NCBI GenBank assembly: GCA_023213395.1
Contig: CM041465.1
Span: forward strand, 40,989,741 to 41,053,740
From: Cycas panzhihuaensis
Taxonomy: Eukaryota > Cycadophyta
Length of the DNA stretch: 64,000 nt
Reading direction: 5' to 3'
The notes beneath the pieces were generated by a model. The model saw only the letters and a program-made list of their open reading frames with translations. It ran no database searches and was not told the DNA's origin. Below are positions 23,524-34,150 of the stretch, piece by piece. A program made the translations under genes and the position numbers. Every line of letters begins with the position of its first letter. Within the stretch, counting starts at the first letter, position 1.

Positions 23524-25990
23524 ATGCGACACTTTTCTCGTCGTTTGCGCGATCTACCCCCATTGTTAGAAGACCCCGAGTATCACCCTCTTCCTTTGTC
23601 AGATTCTGATCTGACTATGGAGGGATACTCTTCTGATTGGGTCTACCACACTTCCACCTTGGAAACCCATGCTTTTCCTTCCTCTATTCCCGGGTCCACC
23701 CAAGAGGGTGATGAACCCCTTTATTACCCAAGTGACCAACATCTCTCACTTGATGTCCATCCCTCTACCCATGCCATAGAAGGATCCGCTCCTCTTGAGA
23801 TTTGCCACGAAGTTGGTGACTCTTATGAGGAGTATCCCGAGGAACCTACTTTGTTCAAGGTCCCAATTACCTCTTACAAGTATGTAGGAACCCCTCCCGT
23901 TGACATAGTTGAAGCTCTCAATGAGTGTTGCCGCGTGACACGCTTGCAACTGCGTCTTGGATGGCTTGAGGGTGCCCTCCGTGGAGGAGCCTCTTCCTCT
24001 TCTGCTCCTCCCCCGCACGCCTCATCCTCATCTACTCGCCCTTTGACAACGAATCCCTTCGTGCCTGCGCATGTGTCCTACTCCTTTCCTATTCCCGCAG
24101 TGGGGGCACGTGTCGTGCCTTCCATTTCTCATCGAGGTCCTAATGTTTCAAGATCTCCCCGTGGTGTGTCTTTCCCTCAATTGAAGGTTAGCATACTCGT
24201 CCCTAATCAAATCAATGTGCCATCCCCTAATGTAGCACATGTTGCTCCTAGTAGACCCGTGGGTCCTACTAGCATTCCAACCACTAGTCATGTGGGATCC
24301 GCTCCCACGCATCCTCAAAACCAACATGTTGGTGCTTCCTTCTATGTTCCCCCAGGATATACTTCTCAGCCTTGGGGGCAGGGTAGAGGAAGCCGTCTCC
24401 CGGTTTATGGGGTGGATCCGCTACACCCATATGGGGTTGCTCCACCTACGGGTGGCCCATATAGGCAAAACTCGGTTCCACATCCATCTTGACCGTCATC
24501 CAACGCAATCCCATTCGTTGTGCCTTTCGAGGAACGGCTCCTTCCAACGCACCTACCCCGGGCCTCTTTTCGTGAGGCATTTCCTCAAGGAGGGATGGGT
24601 GTTCCACCCCCATCTGCTCCTTGTTCATTGCCTACTACGACATTCGTTGACACTACGGTCTAGGCAAGGGCACGCCCCTTCATGGACTTTAGGTCAACAC
24701 CTCTTTCCATTGAGGCGTTAAGGACCAATCTGCCGCCTTATCCCCCTGAAGTTCCTAGGTTTGATGGAACTTAACCATGACCGGAGCAACGTAATGCGTA
24801 GTTTTTCTATGGCATGCATTGATTACTGGGCTTACGACCACATTTTAATGAAATTATTCCCGCAATCCTTGCAGGGTGACACCCTCAAGTGGTTCTACTG
24901 TCTCCCTGCCCATTCTATCCATTCATTCCAGCAATTGGTGGACGAGTTCATCAACTATTTTGATGTAGCCCATCTATTCGAGAGCGGAATGAAGTCACTT
25001 CTTTCGCTCGAACAAGGTCACGATGAAATGAATCGTGACTTTGTGCGGTGATTCCACGACTTGCTTCATTCCACTAAGGCAACATTGCCCGAGGAGCTGA
25101 AGTGAGACCTTTTCGTCAATGCACTTTGTCCCAAAGTTTATGTGGAAGTCCTCAAGATGGGGGCGACCACATGTGACTCCGCGATCGCCAAGTGTTTGGT
25201 ATTGGAGGCTATTGAGATCCAAGCTGGTCTCAAGAAACCTCTTAAGCCCTCACAACACCGTGAGGCACCACCCCCAACCAAGGATACCAAACCTTCACAA
25301 CCTACCCGGTCTTCCTCTCATCCGACCGAGAGGACTTTAGACCCTCTCACATCAACCATACACTCATTCGAGCGTACAATGAAGGAACTCAAGCTTCAGG
25401 CTCCTTCATCCCCTACATCCAACAAACAAGTCCAACAAACCATCCAAGCTCCTCTCCCTAGGAATGGAAACGCCCAGTCCTCTCAAGCGAGAAGGTCAGA
25501 CCCTCCGCTTGAGAAGAAGTGGTACTCCATTCATGGGGAGTGCTTCTACGATGATTCGCGTTGTAGGGCCCAGCATCCCAAGGATGCCCCTCGATGCGAT
25601 TTTTCCCCCAAACGGTCCTCAAGGCCTAATTTGGATCAACCAGTTCACAAGGATCCGTTCCCTAAACATGGGGAACATGATCGCAACACCCAAACCAAGA
25701 GCAACCGAAACCGAGGAAGATCGCCTGATCCCGTCCTTCCCGCGACAAAGGGAAGGGTGCCTGGAACTCGTCTTCTTCCTCTCATTCTCCTAGTCATCGC
25801 ACCCTGTCACCTTCGTAACCCCAGAACAAGGGGAAGAAGGTGATCTAGTTGATTGAGGCAACTCCTACCTACATCCTTATGCGATCTCAAGCCACCAAGG
25901 AAGCAGCGGGAGCTTCCTGTTCTTCCGCTCCTTCCGACCCTCTTCTAGAGAACCTTCCTTCGGAAATACCTCACTTTCCCAAGGCTATTC
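23524..25990 (+). pseudogene. gag: gag of element B, broken
   Basis: Starts at ATG 23524 (MRHFSRRLRDLPPLLEDPEY) and stays open for 322 codons of Ser/Pro-rich N-terminal gag, ending at TGA 24490-24492. The frame continues past the stop to about 24770, where a 2-base loss relative to A moves reading to frame 2. The gag core there has LKWFYCLPAHSIHSF, QQLVDEFINYF and SGMKSLLSLEQGHDEMN. There are stops at about 25048 and 25105. A Cys/His patch (WYSIHGECFYDDSRC) near 25520-25570 stands where a zinc knuckle would be but is not CCHC. A 1-base loss near 25730 returns the frame to 1 for protease. The product would form the particle shell. Confidence 0.9.
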
Positions 25991-26064
25991 CTGTACGCCT
26001 AGGTCGTTACGATTTTTGAAGGGCGCTTACCCAACCTACCGCGAAAGGTAAGCCCTTCTCAGTC

Positions 26065-26700
26065 GTGGACGAGCTCCATACTATCGCCGCAGGAATGTCC
26101 TTGATGGACATTTTGAGGAGTTGTCCTGAACAGTGGGCCCTCCTCCTGGAAGCTTTAGGATCAAGTGATGCATCGGTCCACGCTTTGGGTGTCACCCAAG
26201 GCGGTGGACCCGTTATCTCATTTGACCCTAAGGATCTTCCCCCCGCCGGTGAAAGGGAACGTAAGTGGAACTTCCCATTCACTATCACTATCGATACACC
26301 CGATTGTACCCTTCGAAGGACTATTGTTGACAATGGTTCTTCTGTCAATGCTATGCCCTTGCGTGTCATGCAAGAGCTTAGCATCTCTGCCCTGGAACCT
26401 GTTCCCTGGTGATGCCAAGGATATGATGGTAGCGAGAAGACCCCTTTGGGATCTGTCACGATTCCACTCACCCTTGAGGGCAAGACCGTTCTTGCCGACG
26501 TTGTAGTCCTCGATGTTGACGTGGACTACAACCTCCTCCTAGGTCGTCTATGGCTCGACCAAATGGGAGCCGTGTGCTCGACTCTTTGGGGACAACTTAA
26601 ATTCATCCATGACAGACGGATGAGAGTGATTCCCCGCAAACGACCATTTACCAAACAAACTCGTTCCACCAGTTCAGCAAACCCAGGTCCTTCCACGCAT
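26065..26700 (+). pseudogene. Retropepsin-like protease domain of element B
   Basis: Frame 1. The active-site loop TIVDNGSSVNAMPL is intact, with VVVLDVDVDYNLLLGRLWLD further on. Between them TGA at 26410-26412 interrupts the frame (PVPW then stop), at the same codon as in A. Without it the frame would run from protease to reverse transcriptase without shift. Cuts the polyprotein in the family. Confidence 0.85.
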
Positions 26701-27410
26701 GCCTCAGCTTGCTCTATTAGTATACCTAACCCGTCCAAAGAAGATCCCGCATCTTCTTCCCCTAGTCTCACGCGGTTCGCCCCTATTGGCCTCGGGAGTT
26801 ACGGGTACCTTGCTTCGTTTAGTGACGACGAGTCACTCGACGAAGACAAAGATTATCTTCACCCCGTCTCTTTCCTCCGCGCCAATAGGTCACACCCGTC
26901 TCATTCTAGATCCCCATCTAGAGTCTCTCTCATTGGTGAGGCTAGCTATTCATGCGTGTCCCACGTCATCGGTCGTGTTGACCCGCCCGTCGTCAGTTCT
27001 TCTTCTTCATTACCCCCCATAGGTAATGACTTTGAAGAATTGCCTTTCGCTCCTTCCGAGGAGTATCTTCTTGGCTTTCCTTCAGATTCCCGCGAGGAAG
27101 TTGAGCAACCCGACGACCATCACGGTCCCGTTGCTCCTACTCCCTCCGGTGCTTCCTCTACTCGAAGTAAGGTCATCCATGGGGTGGATTACTTCGAGGA
27201 TGACAAATCCCTACTTGAGCATTTAGCAGGTTTTGCGCCCAACTTGCCTTCTGGTCACCACAGGCTTGGTCACCAAAAGATCCTTGCGATCGGATCCACG
27301 CTTGCCGATCCGATCCCGTCTCCTATTCCTCCTCCTCCTATTGATCTTACCCCTCTCCACTTTGAGGAGGGCAACGCCATGTGCATGGGGACAACCCAAG
27401 ACATAGTCTT
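26701..27410 (+). pseudogene. Linker between protease and reverse transcriptase (B)
   Basis: Part of the open frame 26446-27876. Rich in Ser, Pro, Asp and Glu, with SKVIHGVDYFEDD and HRLGHQKILAIGSTLADP. No enzyme domain is recognised. A has the same segment at about 4060-4800, so it is a conserved spacer of the family. Confidence 0.6.
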
Positions 27411-28965
27411 GGCCCTGGGCAAGGTCATTAAGGTCGGGTTGGAATGTTCCCCTGATGAGATAAGGGAGTACTCCCTTCTATTCCAGGAGTTCCGAGATGT
27501 GTTTACGTGGGATTATGCTGACATGAAGGGAATCAACCCCTCCATTATCACCCATAACCTCACCACCCTTCCTGGCGCCCGCCCTGTGCGCCTGAGGCTG
27601 TCCTTCACCAAGCTCTCACCGTTAAGATGGAGGTTGAGAAGCTTACAGATCTTCAGGCTTATTACTTCCATTGACTACCCTAAGTGGGTCTCTAACATTG
27701 TCCCCATTGCTAAAAAGAACAGGGCAATCCATATATGTGTCAATTTTTGTGACATCAATAATGCTTGTCCCAAGGATAATTTCCTGTTACCCTTCCTCGA
27801 TCAAATCATTGATCGCACCACCGGATTCGAAGTGATGTCCCTAATGGATGGCTTCTCCGGCTATAACCAAATCTAGATTTCTCCCGAAGATCGCCATAAG
27901 ACGGCCTTCACTACTCCTTGGGGTACCTTCGCCTATAAGGCGATGCCCTTTGGCCTCAAAAATGCAGGTGCTACTTACCAAAGAGCCATGCATTTCATTT
28001 TCCATGACCTCATCGATAACACATTGGAGGTCTTCATGGACGATATGATGGGTCTCTCCCGCGTCAGGGCCCATCACCCTTCCGACTTGCGTGCCATCTT
28101 TTCACGATGCCGCAAGTATCACGTCAGTCTAAATCCGCTCAAGTGTGTGTTTGCCATTACCTTGGGTAAACTCCTTGGTTTCCTCGTATCAAAACAAGGA
28201 ATCCAGATTGACCCTGACAAAGTCAAGGCAATCCTTGACATACCGCCACCTAGAACTCAACAACAGATTAAGTCATTTCTAGGGAGGCTTAGTTTTCTTA
28301 GGTGCTTCTTAGCCGATTTCGCTGTGAGCGCTAAACCCCTTGCGAACCTATTGAAGAAGGGAGCTCCTTTTGCCTGGTCTTACGAGACCCAAAAGGCCTT
28401 CGAAGGACTTAAGGAAGCCCTGGCTTCCGCTCCTACGTTGGCACCTCCTCGATTTGATAGGCCCTTCGTCCTATACACCTCGATGACTGACGAATCCTTG
28501 GGCGCTATGCTAGCTCAGGAGGATGACTCAGGAACCAAGAGAGCTATATACTTCATCAGTCGCACCCTCGTGGCTGCTGAGCTTAACTATTCCCCCGCTG
28601 AGAAGGAATGCCTCTCCTTGGTCCACGCGACCAAGAAGTTCAGGCACTACTTGCTCAGCAACACCACCAAGGTGATCGTTCAATCCGATCCCTTGCGATA
28701 CTTGCTAACTCGTTCAGATTTGATGGGTAGGGCTGGTTGGTGGGCCATCCTACTCCAAGAATTCGACCTCTATATCGTTAATCAAAAATCAAAGAAGGGA
28801 ATGATAGTGGCCGAGCAACTCACAGACGCCCCTATCCCTAACTCCTTTGGTGCTCCCATTGACAACTCTCTCACCGATGAGTCTATCTTGACGATTCAGG
28901 GAGCCTCTCCCCATTCACTTGTCGACGACGAGTGGCATGGTGACATAGTGCGGTATCTTACATAG
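27411..28965 (+). pseudogene. pol: Reverse transcriptase and RNase H of element B
   Basis: Frame 1, one stop inside (TAG 27874-27876, CAG in A). Motifs in order: WDYADMKGINPSII, SIDYPKWVSNIVPI, NACPKDNF, SLMDGFSGYNQ, AMPFGLKNAGATYQR, catalytic FMDD at 28033-28044, LGFLVSKQGIQIDPDKV, then RNase H with TDESLGAMLAQEDD (Asp kept), EKECLSLVHATKKF and VIVQSDPLRYLLTRSD. It ends at TAG 28963-28965, before integrase. Near 27600-27650 the usual RT start is garbled by compensating shifts. Clear Ty3/gypsy enzyme; makes DNA from the element RNA and degrades the RNA strand. Confidence 0.95.
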
Positions 28966-30162
28966 CAGCGATACCGCCCTGACGCTAGTAGTAAAGTTAG
29001 ATCTCGTATCCGGACGTCTGCCAGGCAATACCTCCTCGTGGATGAGGTATTGTACAAGAGGTCTTTCAATGGGATCCTCCTCTGCTGCGTCACTACTGAT
29101 GAAGTTGACCAAGTGCTTCACGAATGCCACCATGGCATTTGTGGGGGTCACTTTGGGGGCCAGACTATGGCTCAGAGGATCCTCCGCATGGGCTATTTCT
29201 GGCCGTCCCTCTTTAAGGACACTCACGCCTTTGCTCTGAAATGTCGGTGATGTCAGGAACATGCCAACATTTCCCATGTGCCTTCTGAGGCCCTGCATCC
29301 CATTGTTTCGCCATGACCCTTTGCCTAGTGGGGACTAGACCTCATTGGAGCTATCTCCCCACCTTCGTCGTCGCAGCACAAGTTTATCTTGACTGCCACG
29401 GAGTATTTTACCAAATGGGCGGAGGCCATTCCCCTGATCACTACTCCTAGCAAAACGATTGCCATGTTCATTTACCAGCACATCATTTGCCATTTTGGAA
29501 TTCTGGACATCCTAATCACTGACAACGGAACTCCTTTCTGTAATAAGGAGATGGATGAGCTTTGTGAGAAGTTTAAAATTTCTCACAAGACTTCCTCCCC
29601 TTACTACCCTCAGGCAAATGGCCAAGTGGAGTCTTTTAATAAGACTCTTGTCAACATTCTCAAGAAAACCGTTGCTCAATCCCAAAAGGATTGGCACCTT
29701 CAGTTGCCCTCCGCCTTGTGGGCTTACCGCACCTCTATCCGTTCCGCCACGGGAATGACCCCGTTCTCCCTGGCGGTACTCCCGCTAGAGGTGGAGATTC
29801 CTTCCTTGCGAGTCTCCCTTTGAGGTTTCATCGACGAAGAGTCGATCCGTCAGGCTCGCCTGTTGGACCTCGAAGCTTTGGATGAGAGACACTTAGCCGC
29901 CTATCAGGCTAACCTAGCATCCAAAGCCCGCTCACAGAAGGCCTACGATAAACATCTTCGTTCCCGCCCTCTGTTTCCTGGGGACTATGTCCTCAAGCTT
30001 GAATATCTCCATGATCGTTTGACTAAGTTCAAACCCCGATGGGTTGGTCCTTTCATCATTATCAAATCCCTTGATAATGGTGCCTATAGGATAACCACCC
30101 TAGAAGGGCTTGAATTTGAGAAAGCTGTTAATGGGAAATTCCTTAAGAAGTTTTATGCGTGA
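28966..30162 (+). pseudogene. Integrase of element B
   Basis: Same frame as reverse transcriptase. Zinc region: VLHECHHGICGGH...CR stop CQEH. Core: WGLDLIGAIS, ITDNGTPFCNKE and GQVESFNKT, giving D,D-35-E. C-terminal: PLFPGDYVLKLEYLHDRL, FKPRWVGPFIII and GAYRITTLEG. Stops at 29248, 29314, 29326 (shared with A) and 29821. Fifteen bases (IYGFE in A) are lost after MTPFSL. Ends at TGA 30160-30162 with no chromodomain. Confidence 0.94.
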
Positions 30163-30823
30163 TCTTTCGGCGATCCCTTCGCCCCGCTCTGAAATGAGCC
30201 TAAACTACCATCTTAGGTTGTCCCCATTCTTCCCAACCACGGGTAGAATGGCGATTTAAGATGGATCCTTCTCCTTCTTCCTGGTTCTTTCTGCGAAACC
30301 CGCATTCCCATACCCTCTTGGGAACCTCTGTCATCATGCTTGGGCATTCCCCAATCAAGAGGACGCTTGGGAGCATCGTCACTCCCCTTTCCTGTCTGTC
30401 GTTTCCTTCGCATATTCCGCTATGCTCTCCCGTAGACGTGTATGTCACTCTATCCTCTAACCTCACACCTCTCTGTCATCTCCACTCACGACATGTGTGT
30501 GTGCTCCTGTTAGACATATAGCCATACATGGAAGGAAACGTGTCCATCATACAACAAAATATTCATAACATAAAATATCCACAGCATAACATTTACAACC
30601 ATACAAAATAACCATACATGTCATCCACACATGATACATCATACACAGCATCTCATATCCAAATGGGGTTCTCGTCACCCCATATGTATATATACATCCA
30701 AAATCATGTCACAGCATACATTTGGGAAGCCGGTGTCCTTGTAGGGGGGGTACAATCATATGGTCCTATATATGACCCCCTGGAGGCCCATGCTTTCCCC
30801 TGTCAAAACCATATATACATATC
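30163..30823. other. Non-coding stretch between integrase and antisense PMD gene (B)
   Basis: Counterpart of 7539-8186 in A. The small frames on either strand have no family features. It lies between two convergent genes, so the RNA 3' ends are expected here. Confidence 0.5.
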
Positions 30824-31422
30824 CTACTGTTGCTGCCCTGCTCTTGGGGTACCATCTCCTGGTCTCTGTGATCCCTCTCCTAGGGACCACATGCCTCCGA
30901 GGCTCCTCCTGGGCCTCCGCGAGCTGCCCACCTCGCTCTCCTCATCTCTCGGCCGTCTCAGGGTCGTCGCCGCTGTGTGGGTATGCGTCCTACTCCGGCT
31001 TGACCTCGATACCATCTGTGCTACCAGCTGATCGTATCGGGCCTAGATACGATCCCTCTCTCCCCGAAGTGCTTCCTCTATCATCCTGAGACGCTCTGTG
31101 ATGACTGCTAGCTGGGTCATACTCTCGGCATCTCTGCCTACTCCGCCTTGTGCCTCTAGAGCCTGCACCCATCTGCGTAGTTCATCCCTCTCTCGCCTCG
31201 CGTCGTCTCTCTCCTGCTGTAGTCATCCCTAAGATGCCACGTGCTCTTGGGACTCTGCAGCCCATATGTCCCTCGCCCTCACCAATGGGATGAATGCCTC
31301 TGCGTGGGCTCCCACCGCTCTAAGCTCATCACCTGCCTGGATGGGCGGTTGCCCCTCTGCGTATACTTGAGGGAATATCTCCCTCACCACAGCCTCTATC
31401 AGTCTCCTGATCTCTGCTGTAC

Positions 31423-31534
31423 CTACCAATGCAACATGCCATGTGTCAGTATTATATCTCACCATATATCATGATCAAATCAAACCAAACATCTATCTAG
31501 ATGCCAAATGACTTTGGAAAGGGTTAGGTCTCAC
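31423..31534 (-). other. Intron 2 of the antisense PMD gene (B)
   Basis: 112 bases, GTGAGACC at the donor and TTGGTAG at the acceptor. Joining puts codon T+GT before ACAGCAGAG, keeping the frame. The A intron (8879-8770) is 110 bases, GTGAGGCC to TTTGCAG, also phase 1. Without splicing A would stop three codons later (GEA then TAA). Confidence 0.75.
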
Positions 31535-32879
31535 ATGCTGTGACCGCTGGCTCCTCTAGTCATGTGGCATCCTCCCCTCCTGGCTCTCCGCCAGCTACGG
31601 GTGCCTCGTCCTCTGGCACCTCCTCTACCTAGGCCTCCCTCCTCATAGGGGCGGGCCCAGCTCTCGTCCCTCCAGATCCCATTACGATCCATAGCCTGCG
31701 GGCCCTGGTCACGGGCCCCTTGCTCTCGCCCTGCACTCCTGATGGTCCTGCCTCTCCCCCGGCAGCCCCGGATGGACCCTCTGTGTCTCCTGCTGTCCCT
31801 GAGGGACCTGCCTCCCCTGCAGGTCGTGACGAGCCAAACCCATCATCTCCACCGTCTCCATCATCTCCATCATCTCCGCTGTCGTCGCCCGCGGGCACTC
31901 CTGCTCCGCCCGCCTCGTCGTCACTATCCCACCTCGCTGTCCTATAGGGCTCTGCTATGTAGTCTAGTAGGGTGAGGAGGTCTAGTGACGTAGCCTCCAC
32001 TGATCGTCTGACATGGGCTCTGTCCTCTGCCCCCCTCAGCCGATTCTGCCACCTGTGGACCATCGGGGCCTGCTCTGTGATAGGGTGTGGTCCCCACGCT
32101 GGTGCCACTACCACGAAGTGATCGAAAAACCAACACTGCAACAGTGTGCTATACGACAACCCACCTCTGCCGGTTGTCCTGATAGTATCCAGCTGGGCGA
32201 TGAGGTTTACTGCTATCAAGGCCGCCCAGTCCATCCTCTCGCCAGCTTCGCAGCGGCGAACTGCATCCAACCATCCACCAGGTACCTCCCTATAGTTCTG
32301 CTTCTGGGAAATCTGGAACAAAACGCACAGTATAACCAGTTTCCTCACCTGAGGAATCCATGACATCAGTACAGTTTGGAGGGGGGCTCCCCTCCACTCC
32401 CATCTGTCAGCTCCTGTGAAGAACAGGGCTGCCTCCTCTGCTTGCCTCGGTCTTTGGGCGTCCCTAGTCTCACCGACCTCCCTGTCGCCAGAACTCCCAG
32501 TATCCGCCGGATATCTCTCGGCGTGACCGTCATGCCGCCTACCTGTGGTAGGTGGAAGATGTCTCCTCCTGTCCCAATGGGACACTATGTCAACCAGAAG
32601 TCTCTGATCTGATGTGTATTAAGGTGTCTTGAGGGCCTTGTACAGGCCACACCTCTGTAGGATCTCCCTGTCCTCCTGTGTCACCATCTCCATGTAGCTC
32701 AACATGGCTATACCTACGTTCTCACGGTTATCTACCGTGATGACAGCCTGTTCACACCAAAAACAACTCAAAGTTAGCTTCACGTCAGTCTCTGTCATCC
32801 CTCACTCTCTCAAATCTCTCTCTGCCTGAGATTTTGGGCCCTTTTGGCCCTCGGTGCGATTTTACGCCTTTCAGTCTGC

Positions 32880-32909
32880 GCCAAACTTAGCAGTACCACT
32901 AAGTTTGGC
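32880..32909. repeat. Inverted repeat in intron 1 of the antisense gene (B)
   Basis: gccaaacttag (32880-32890) pairs with ctaagtttggc (32899-32909), an 11-bp perfect stem with loop cagtacca. The A counterpart is at 10218-10247. Confidence 0.65.
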
Positions 32910-33367
32910 ATGGGTCCCATGATAATGATCGGCGGGCAATCATTCTTCACAGATGCACGGTGATCCCCAAAAGGGGGATTTCACCCCAAAAGCAAAAATT
33001 TCTTACGGTGGACCCGTGGCCCACGGGACCGAGGCCCCTAATGCCCGGTCCCCGCTTTCGGGTCCGGTGCGGACTCCGAGAGGCCTCCGGTTGCCCATAA
33101 GGGGCACTAAAATCACATAGAAAACCTTAAAAAACCAATTAACTTTGAACTTCGAGATGGGCTGGGTTTAGTGATATCCACTCACTGGATCCGGTCTCGC
33201 TATCGCCATGTTGTCCGGTCGGTCGTGCTGTCTCTCTTCACTCTCTATCTGATGGTCCGATCTCCCTCTGCGTGCCTCCAAAGTTGGGCGGTGCTCTGCT
33301 ACGTAAGGGAATGGCTCTGGTTTCGTACGAGAGCCGGTGAAAATGAATCAATTTTCCCGTCGATTTC

Positions 33368-33375
33368 CTTATATA
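33368..33375 (-). promoter_or_regulatory. TATA box of the antisense PMD gene (B)
   Basis: Minus strand reads CCTATATAAGGAAATC, about 160 bases before the exon 1 ATG at 33209. Conserved with A (10746-10753). Confidence 0.68.
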
Positions 33376-33429
33376 GGCGGGGGCCCCAACGGGCACCTCC
33401 TTCGTTTTTGGTCCCGCGATAGCCGTTGG

Positions 33430-33891
33430 GACCATCCCGTTGTCCTGATCACCTTTGCCTTCTGGCCCTGTTGCCCATTGTGCTCTATTGAGGCCCTTTC
33501 TGCTCTCCCTTGCGAGAGCATTTATGGTGCCTCACTATCGCACTTTTGCCAGGGCCCTTTTGTGTCGTTTTACGCGCTACTCCTGTGCGTGCCCGAGTTT
33601 ATACTCGTTTGGCTCGTTTCGTCACCCTGGACTCGTTTCTGCAACCCTTTCTCACTCTTGGGGTCCCCAAAAGGAATGCTCCCCCGCCTGGGGGCATGTT
33701 TCGCTTTCTAAAGTGACCTTTGGTGCCCCAGGAGGCTGTTTCTTCTGACCACCTTCTCCCGGTGATCGGATTGCTTGCTCTCGCCATGGGTAACCTCATT
33801 ACTAGGTCCTCCTACCCTTCACATCCACTTTCTGCTTGCCTTTCGAGTATTGCTTTCATTGCCCATTGACTGCCTGGATTTTGTGTCACCT
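33430..33891. other. Stretch between the antisense promoter and the second RNase H (B)
   Basis: Aligns with 10800-11870 of A minus the solo LTR there. Small open frames (33337-33711, 33455-33748) show no family. No gene seen. Confidence 0.45.
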
Positions 33892-34150
33892 ATGTCCATC
33901 TACATCTTCTGAAGCCAGGCCGCGGTAATCCTAGACCTTCTACCGCTGCTTGGATTCTCTGCAGCCCTTCTGGACATGATCTCCTCTGCTCTGGGATCTT
34001 CCTCCTAGAGGCTACCAATAACGAAGCTGAATACATAGCTGTTATTGAAGCCCTTACTGATGCCCTCCGTTTCCATCACGGATCCATCGTTCTGCTTTGT
34101 GACTCTCAAGTTGTGGTGTCTCATCTCACCTAGGTTTACCAGGTGCGATG
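33892..34150 (+). pseudogene. Second RNase H of element B, active site lost
   Basis: Aligned with the RNase H of A (11868-12128). After ATG-Ser-Ile-Tyr-Ile-Phe, a deletion removes the Ile-Asp-Gly-Gly segment and shifts the frame, so the first catalytic Asp is gone. The later ACNNEAEY-like and LCDSQVVVSHLT segments are still readable in other frames. A TAG interrupts the end. Not functional in this copy. Confidence 0.78.

Larger units (their letters stand above)
30824..33209 (-). pseudogene. Antisense PMD gene of element B, three exons, broken
   Basis: Exon 1 (33209-33186) codes MAIARPDP and ends at donor GTGAGT. Intron 1 (33185-32748) ends GAACAG. Exon 2 (32747-31535) starts AVITVDNRENVG in phase 0. 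It carries CGLYKALKTP, LLVDIVSHWDRRR, a locally frameshifted FHLP/TVT segment, FQISQKQNYREVPGGWLDAV, LLQCWFFDHF, PMVHRWQNRL and an acidic SDDE to GPSG linker. Intron 2 (31534-31423, GTGAGA...TTGGTAG) is phase 1. Exon 3 (31422-30824) is charged and coiled-coil-like, ending GTPRAGQQQ. Exon lengths sum to 612 codons including the stop. Internal stops include those after KTP, after REA and after EHVAS. The pattern matches the PMD (PF10536-like) family. Same plan as A; possible product is a nuclear PMD protein. Confidence 0.83.

Noticed and set aside
30990-31172. 60-codon minus frame in the antisense gene of B
   Set aside because: Out of frame with exon 3, whose own reading continues through this stretch.
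31720-31975. Plus-strand Ser/Pro-rich frames
   Set aside because: Complement of the acidic GPSG-rich linker of the PMD gene; repetitive composition gives open frames on the other strand.
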